DNA of 60,150 nt from an uncultured Clostridia bacterium (GTDB lineage Bacteria; Bacillota; Clostridia; Oscillospirales; CAG-272), in assembly GCA_944391815.1 (NCBI GenBank), contig CALXUV010000016.1, positions 1-60,150 of the forward strand, written 5' to 3'. Shown piece by piece: positions 54,001 through 60,150 of this stretch; within the stretch, counting starts at the first letter, position 1; each line of letters begins with the position of its first letter. Made by a program: the position numbers and the translations under genes. The notes beneath the pieces were generated by a model, which saw nothing but the letters and a program-made list of their open reading frames with translations, made no database searches and was not told where the DNA came from.

Positions 54001-54990
54001 TCACTGCGGCATAATTTCCAGACAATCAACTCCGTCAATTTTCTTTTCACCCGGGCTTTCGCCGATAAGTGAGGCAAGCGTCGGAAGCAGATCGATATGA
54101 CTTATTATCGAACGGCATACCTGACCGCCGGGAATGTGTCCCTCCCAACACATGATCATCGGCACTCTCATTCCGCCTTCCCAAGTAGTGAACTTTCTGC
54201 CTTTGAGAGGATAGTTAGAAGCACCGTGGTCACCTCTTGAACCGTTGTCGGAAGTGAATATTATCAATGTATCCTGATATATTCCCCGTTTTTTCAGTTC
54301 GCTGACGATTGCCGCAACCGACCAGTCAGTTTCTGCCATACAAGCTCCATAGTCGCCGTTTTCGGAATTCTTTTCAAACTGTGCCGCAGAATAAAGAGGT
54401 AAATGTGTATGTATTTGCGCAAAATAAAGGAAAAACGGACAATTTTTGCTTTTCCGGATGAAATCAATACATCTTTCTGTATATCTTTCGGTAAGACTTT
54501 CCTGACAAGGCTGATCTTCAATCACCTCATCGCCGCTTATCAGCGGGAGAGGTGGATACTCTTTGAAATCTTCTCTGCCTTTCTGCATTCCCATATCGTT
54601 GCTGTAGGGCAGACCGTAATAATCATCAAATCCGTAATTGGTTGACAGGAACTCCTTCTGATCTCCGCAGTGCCATTTACCAACTATCATAGTTTTGTAT
54701 CCGGCATTACGGAAAAGCTGAGGCATTGTGAATTCCTCTCTGCTCAGTCCCTGCCTGTCTCCGGGGAAAAGAACATGATTAATGCCTATTCTCGGCGGAT
54801 AGCATCCGGTCATCAAGGACGCTCTTGACGGCGAACAAACCGGAGATGCTGAGTAGCATTCTGTAAATCTGACTCCCTTTTCTGCGAGACTGTCGAGGAA
54901 TGGGGTTTTGTTGAGCTAATTTCCGTAGCAACCGAGGTCACCGTATCCCATATCGTCGCAGTTTATCAGTACGACATTCGGTTTTGTCAT
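54001..54990 (-). pseudogene. arylsulfatase-family gene with in-frame TAG and missing 3' end
   Basis: From ATG 54990 (AGGAGG upstream) the frame reads MTKPNVVLINCDDMGYGDLG, then CYGN, a TAG at codon 25 (54916-54918), and continues in the same frame LNKTPFLDSLAEKG. The formylglycine motif CSPSRAS, HTHLPLY and TSDNGSRG follow, so the catalytic half is otherwise intact. It ends in TGA after DGVDCLEIMPQ, about 330 codons, whereas sulfatases of this type are about 430-500 aa; the C-terminal domain is absent. Two lesions point to a decayed gene for desulfating host glycans. Translation from the internal ATG at 54816 would lack the metal-binding DD and the formylglycine Cys. UAG readthrough is a less likely alternative. 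Confidence 0.88.
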
Positions 54991-55290
54991 AATAAAATTA
55001 CCTCCTGTTTCAGTCGGATTTTTCCGTAATTTCTATTGTTTGAACAAAAATTCCGCATTAAACAATTGCATTTTCAGATTTATCACTGTCAACGTAAAAA
55101 ATGATTTATGTAACCAAAACAATGCGCTATGTAAAACCCGTTTACATGTTTGTCTGCAAACGCAAAACTGACAATCCGCAAATAACGTCATGAATATTTT
55201 TTTAATCCGAAAAACTACTTTCCGGAAACGATAGCTGATTTTTCCGTTTACAAAGAATATTATAACACCCTGACTTTCAAAAGTCAACAT

Positions 55291-55340
55291 AAAAGATTGT
55301 AGTAAGTGTCCGTACAAAAGATTGTAGTAAGTGTCCGGAC
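55291..55340. repeat. 25-bp direct duplication
   Basis: AAAAGATTGTAGTAAGTGTC followed by CGTAC is present twice in tandem (starts 55291 and 55316), with one difference at the end. Confidence 0.9.
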
Positions 55341-55530
55341 GGAGAATTTGCGGATTCGGATCGGGATGAGAGTTTTCCTAAGGTAATGAGTTTTTAATAA
55401 GTTGATCTGTTTTCACAAATTGAAATAATAGCAGAAAAAGCAGGATTATTGGGATTATTTTTGAAAAATCAAAAGGTAAAAAGTGATGATAAGATAATAT
55501 TGATAATTGAAATAAACGCAAAATGAAAGG

Positions 55531-55556
55531 ATAGGGTAAAATATTTTTCGCAAATT
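55531..55556. repeat. dispersed 26-bp repeat, copy 2
   Basis: GATAGGGTAAAATATTTTTC then GCAAATT; partner of 25676-25701 with two mismatches. Confidence 0.6.
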
Positions 55557-55599
55557 AAAAAACAAAGGACTCAGGGGCAAGTATTATGTTTGCAAAAAT

Positions 55600-55771
55600 T
55601 GAAAAAAACAATAAATGCAAGATATGGGATACGTTTCCACAAAGCGAAATCAAGGCAAAAAGATGGAAAGTACAATGTTTTTCACAAACTCAGACAACAG
55701 ATAAAAAAGCAATATAAGGCATACGTTTTCACAAAGCAAAATCAAGGCAAAAAGGAGGGAAAATATCACAA
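55600..55771. repeat. 92-bp tandem duplication
   Basis: ATACGTTTCCACAAAGCGAA with ATCAAGGCAAAAAG (from about 55629) recurs 92 bp downstream with a few changes. A weaker half-period copy near 55676 suggests an older unit of about 46 bp. Confidence 0.75.
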
Positions 55772-55791
55772 GCGGTTTGAATTGTGAGTGG

Positions 55792-55820
55792 TTGACTTTG
55801 CTATTTTTCTGTGTTATAAT
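55792..55820 (+). promoter_or_regulatory. promoter of the (alpha/alpha)6-type gene
   Basis: TTGACT (55792-55797), 17 bp, TATAAT (55815-55820), about 28 bp before the start codon. Confidence 0.85.
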
Positions 55821-55847
55821 GGAAAAAATACTATAATAGAGGTGTCT

Positions 55848-57032
55848 ATGAAACTCGCCTTAATGAAATCGGATATGGTTGCGGCCTTTGAATACGTTAA
55901 GAATAAATTGTTTTCTGAAAAAACATATCTGATTTATGACCACGTAATTAAAGAGAGAGAGGACGAACTCCCGTCTATCAGGGAGATCTTGGCGGAATTT
56001 CCCGATCCTTGCGGTTATTCCACCGGTATGGAGGACGGCATGATAAACGGCGGCACAATGTTGGATGCCTGCTTGATAAAATATGAATGCCAAAAAGATG
56101 CTGATGCCGCTGAGTTTGCGAGAAAAATTGCGAAGGGTATGTTAAATTGTGCTTTTTCGGCTAAAAGTGAGGGCTTTTTGCCTCGTGCAGTATCGCTTGA
56201 AGATGGAAAAACGCATTATCCGGATTCCTCTCGTGACCAATATACGATGTTTGCTTTTGGATTGCATAGATATTTGATGTCATCTTTGTGCACCTCTGAT
56301 GAGAAAGAACAAATTGCAAGGGCGGCGGTAGCCATTGCGAAGCGGGCAGAGCGAAACGTTACCCCGGGAAACAATTACGATATGTTGACCGATAACGGAA
56401 GACCGACTTTGGTGACTACTATGTGGGGAGACACACTTGCCAATCATGAATATATGAGATTGCCGATGCTTTATCTTCTTGCGTACGAGGCGAGCGGGGA
56501 CAGTCATTGGTTCAAAAAATATCAAGAAATTCGTGAAGAAGCGTACAACAAGTCACTTCCGATGACAAGTTATTGGGCGCTTTACACGTTGCAACAAATG
56601 CAGGCTTCCATCCGCGTGTGCTATGATATTGAGCCTGATGAGAAATGGAGGGCCCGTTATCTTTTCCTTATGAATGAGGTTGCCGACTATGCCGAAGGTA
56701 TTGTGCCCCTTGTTCGTAAGAGAATGGACTCCTATCAAAACTACAATGCGCCACAGCCGTCGTTTCGCGAGATGGAAGCCAAGCCCGCTGAACGATTTAT
56801 CAAGCTTGGGTATAAGGCGGCGGTATCCACGAGCCGGCCGGATGCCTCTGAATTTTTTGCGCTTCAGGACTGCGCCCAGATATCGATCATAACAAAGCTC
56901 GTTCCGAACCGATATATCTGCGACAGCGTCCTCGAGCTGTTGTTTGATGCGTTTGGCAAGATCGACCTTTCAAGACATGAACGGAATTTGCCTCTGTTTT
57001 TCATAGATGCCTATTACAGAAGTATGCTCTGA
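55848..57032 (+). CDS. uncharacterised protein, probable (alpha/alpha)6-toroid glycosidase-like fold; likely acquired
   Basis: 394 aa with ATG 55848 (GAGGTG upstream); the frame opens to 55788. I do not recognise the family firmly. The protein is helix-rich with spaced motifs FPDPCGYSTGMEDGMINGG, GFLPRAVSLEDGKTHYPDSS, RDQYTMFAFGLHRY and TMWGDTLANHEYMRLPMLYL, a layout like GH88/GH105-type six-hairpin glycosidases. Asp residues in GMEDG, SSRDQY and WGD are candidates for catalysis. Codon use (many GCG, AAG, GAG, GGG) differs from neighbours, which prefer A- and T-ending codons, and the gene sits between repeat-filled AT-rich DNA and an unassigned stretch: signs of horizontal transfer. Stop TGA. 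Confidence 0.7.
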   Translation: MKLALMKSDMVAAFEYVKNKLFSEKTYLIYDHVIKEREDELPSIREILAEFPDPCGYSTGMEDGMINGGTMLDACLIKYECQKDADAAEFARKIAKGMLNCAFSAKSEGFLPRAVSLEDGKTHYPDSSRDQYTMFAFGLHRYLMSSLCTSDEKEQIARAAVAIAKRAERNVTPGNNYDMLTDNGRPTLVTTMWGDTLANHEYMRLPMLYLLAYEASGDSHWFKKYQEIREEAYNKSLPMTSYWALYTLQQMQASIRVCYDIEPDEKWRARYLFLMNEVADYAEGIVPLVRKRMDSYQNYNAPQPSFREMEAKPAERFIKLGYKAAVSTSRPDASEFFALQDCAQISIITKLVPNRYICDSVLELLFDAFGKIDLSRHERNLPLFFIDAYYRSML

Positions 57033-57448
57033 GATACAAATTGCCGAAGGATATTGGTTGCATTTTTATCCTTCGAGCACATAATGGGGCAACAATTTTG
57101 CACCCTGACACAAAAGTCCGTGTAGATCAAGGGCTTTTCGTGTTTTTAGGGGAAAAAACATCCTTTTTTCACCATTGCAGCTTTTCCCCTACCTTTTGGA
57201 CTTGAACCTGTGACTTTATCAAATCATTCAGGTAGGCTTTTTTCTATCATACAGGTAAAAAAGAAACTGAAATAAAAAAATAAAAATGCACATATTCGGG
57301 AAAATGACATTTTCTCTCTGTATGTGCATTTATATATTACTTAATACAATTTAATACGACAAATTTAAGGTGTCCGTTGCCGAAAATCAGTATATCTTAA
57401 CTTGGGTATGATCTGAAAATCAAATATTATACCCGTTATGAAACTTTG
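57033..57448. other. convergent intergenic region
   Basis: About 415 bp with the terminator at 57110-57147 and a weaker CGAAGGATA/TATCCTTCG hairpin right after the upstream gene. No ORF. Confidence 0.5.
57110..57147 (+). terminator. terminator-like hairpin
   Basis: ACAAAAGTCC (57110-57119) pairs with GGGCTTTTCGT (57131-57141) with one G-U, followed by GTTTTTA. Confidence 0.65.
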
Positions 57449-58654
57449 TCAGGAAAGCTCGGTTACATCCTTTGAAGGTCTCAGTATCCACTTGCCTTCT
57501 GTAAAATCCGGTATAGACTGGGGCATTCCGCCGAGTGCAATTGATTTTTCGGAAAGAGCGGTTATGCACATCAGCGCCGCCGCATCGTAAACGTCGATCG
57601 GCATTTCCTCACCGTTTAACAAAGCTCTGAAAAACGCCTTGAACTCCAGATAATCCATTCCGCCGTGACCGAGTTTCAGCTGCTCTTCGGTTATGTTTTT
57701 CCAGATCGGCGGGAGATATTCCGCATACTTTGCGGCACTGCCGCAGTTTTCTTTATATGCGTGTGTATCGCATTCGTTTTCAATAATAACCATGTCGGCT
57801 TCCTGCCAGGCAAGCCCTTTTGTTCCCCTGACCGTAAACTCTCTCGAATAATATCTCGGAAGCGTCGTGTCAAGCGTCAGTGTTATCGTTTCACCGCCGG
57901 CACACTTGATCACCGTGCTCACTATATCACCCTGAGCAAAATCTTTTCCTTCAAGTGACGGATCCGGCTTTTTGTTTTTTACATACTCTTTAAGACCTGC
58001 ACTTTTTGATGCCACCGAAACAAGAGAAACCATTCTGTTACCCCTGTTTATATTGAGTATCTTGGCGATCGGGCCAAGCTCGTGTGTAGGATAATTTTCA
58101 CAGTTGCGTTTTAAATAATTATTAAGCCGGTAATGACGGTTTACATTTCCGCCTGTAACCTCGTCACGGAGATCATGAGCGTATGCACCGTGACAGTGGA
58201 CAATTTCTCCGAGCTTTCCGGCTCTTACAAGCGAAGTGGTAAGGAGCTCAAATTTGTCAAAGCAACAGTTTTCCATAAACATAAACGGTGTTCCGGTTTC
58301 CCGGTATGTATTAACAAGGCGGTAGCAGTCCTCTATGCTGTATGATCCGCCGACCTCCATTGCAACTGCTTTTCCGCACTTCATTGCAGTTACAGAAGCT
58401 TCTACATGGTTTTCCCAGCCGGAAGCGACCAGAACCGCATCAACTTCATCGCTTTTGAGAAGCTCACGGTAATCGCTGTATTTTTTCACCTCGTTACCTC
58501 TGAGCTTTTTTACCTTTTCTGCTGCCCTCTCAATTCTGTCTGCGAAAACATCGCAAACAGCCGTAACCTCTGCTTCTTCGCAGGAGAGAACCGTTCCTAT
58601 AAGCGCATAGCCCCTGTTTCCGAGTCCTATGACTCCCATTCTGACCTTTTTCAT
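57449..58654 (-). CDS. Gfo/Idh/MocA-family oxidoreductase, GH109-like
   Basis: 401 aa. The N-terminal Rossmann domain has VRMGVIGLGNRG and the dinucleotide-binding AVCDVFADR; EVDAVLVASGWENHVE and the Lys-containing AMKCGKAVAMEVGG follow. The C-terminal domain contains NYPTHELGPIAKILNINRGN, close to GH109 enzymes, which use NAD+ to hydrolyse alpha-N-acetylgalactosamine (blood group A antigen). Plain sugar dehydrogenase activity is the alternative. ATG 58654 is chosen with GGAGG 8 nt upstream; a GTG at 58663 overlaps the ribosome binding site. It follows the hexosamine-kinase-like gene after 73 bp. Stop TGA. Confidence 0.82.
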   Translation of the reverse strand: MKKVRMGVIGLGNRGYALIGTVLSCEEAEVTAVCDVFADRIERAAEKVKKLRGNEVKKYSDYRELLKSDEVDAVLVASGWENHVEASVTAMKCGKAVAMEVGGSYSIEDCYRLVNTYRETGTPFMFMENCCFDKFELLTTSLVRAGKLGEIVHCHGAYAHDLRDEVTGGNVNRHYRLNNYLKRNCENYPTHELGPIAKILNINRGNRMVSLVSVASKSAGLKEYVKNKKPDPSLEGKDFAQGDIVSTVIKCAGGETITLTLDTTLPRYYSREFTVRGTKGLAWQEADMVIIENECDTHAYKENCGSAAKYAEYLPPIWKNITEEQLKLGHGGMDYLEFKAFFRALLNGEEMPIDVYDAAALMCITALSEKSIALGGMPQSIPDFTEGKWILRPSKDVTELS

Positions 58655-58696
58655 TTTTTTCACCTCCGTATTTCCACTATACGTTTCTTGAGTTTA

Positions 58697-60150
<1,454 letters not shown>

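Larger units (their letters stand above)
54991..55847. other. 860-bp intergenic region with short repeats
   Basis: Holds a 25-bp duplication (55291-55340), a copy of the 26-bp dispersed repeat (55531-55556), a 92-bp tandem duplication (55600-55771) and the promoter of the next gene. The A-rich ORF at 55590-55787 is repeat sequence and not a convincing gene. Confidence 0.6.

Noticed and set aside
55590-55787. 65-aa Lys-rich ORF
   Set aside because: It is the translation of the 92-bp duplication in A-rich DNA, has no Shine-Dalgarno, and ends at the promoter of the next gene.

Overview
This window comes from an anaerobic, endospore-forming member of the Clostridia (Firmicutes/Bacillota), probably an animal-gut lineage. 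The reasons are a spoVAC-spoVAD-spoVAE operon and spoIIR, a lipoteichoic-acid synthase-type enzyme, strong AGGAGG-type ribosome binding sites, TTGACA-N17-TATAAT promoters, moderate-to-low GC (estimated by eye) and several enzymes for host-type glycans. I cannot place it below class from sequence reading alone. In 46 complete genes I read 32 TGA and 14 TAA stops and no TAG stop.

Layout. 1-6200: the 5' end of a REP-type transposase gene at the edge, a small conserved protein, leuS, a PlsC-like acyltransferase, a tiny membrane protein between two AT-rich repeat arrays, and a methyltransferase. 6.7-13.2 kb: an apolipoprotein N-acyltransferase with a large low-complexity insert, divergent from an LTA-synthase-type sulfatase; then a DUF1294 / SGNH-hydrolase / LUD-domain operon. 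13.3-21.2 kb: a 1244-aa lipoprotein, the spoVA operon, an asparaginase, and a nuclease-like protein with a 15-A tract in its reading frame. 21.7-32.5 kb: glycerophosphodiesterase, MFS transporter, nadE, a NatAB-type ABC exporter whose 3' end is tandemly triplicated, and an XRE / PH-domain / repeat-rich lipoprotein operon. 32.7-43.7 kb: a GH95 fucosidase, an ArsR-thioredoxin-CcdA redox cluster, pyrophosphatase, a GH36/raffinose-synthase-like glycosidase, tRNA-Thr(CGU), ksgA and a GTP-type PEP carboxykinase. 43.8-50.1 kb: a four-gene operon in which a CoA-disulfide-reductase / rhodanese / sulfite-reductase / ferredoxin fusion precedes a FecBCD-type ABC importer; then an SDR. 50.7-60.15 kb: a small membrane protein, spoIIR, a CE15-like esterase with a HIT protein, a broken sulfatase, a probable acquired (alpha/alpha)6-type gene amid repeats, and a Gfo/Idh/MocA enzyme downstream of a hexosamine-kinase-like and a sugar nucleotidyltransferase gene.

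How the genes work together. GH95, GH36-like, the GH109-like Gfo/Idh protein, the NahK-like kinase with its nucleotidyltransferase, and a decayed sulfatase suggest intracellular use of mucin or blood-group oligosaccharides (inference). PckG, NadE, Ppa, LeuS and KsgA are housekeeping.

The most unusual content is (i) the sulfur-redox fusion operon with its ABC importer, (ii) an in-frame TAG in a sulfatase in a window that never uses TAG as a stop, (iii) duplication of gene 3' ends together with their stop codons at two loci, and (iv) many intergenic tandem arrays with unrelated units of about 19, 25, 47, 50 and 92 bp.
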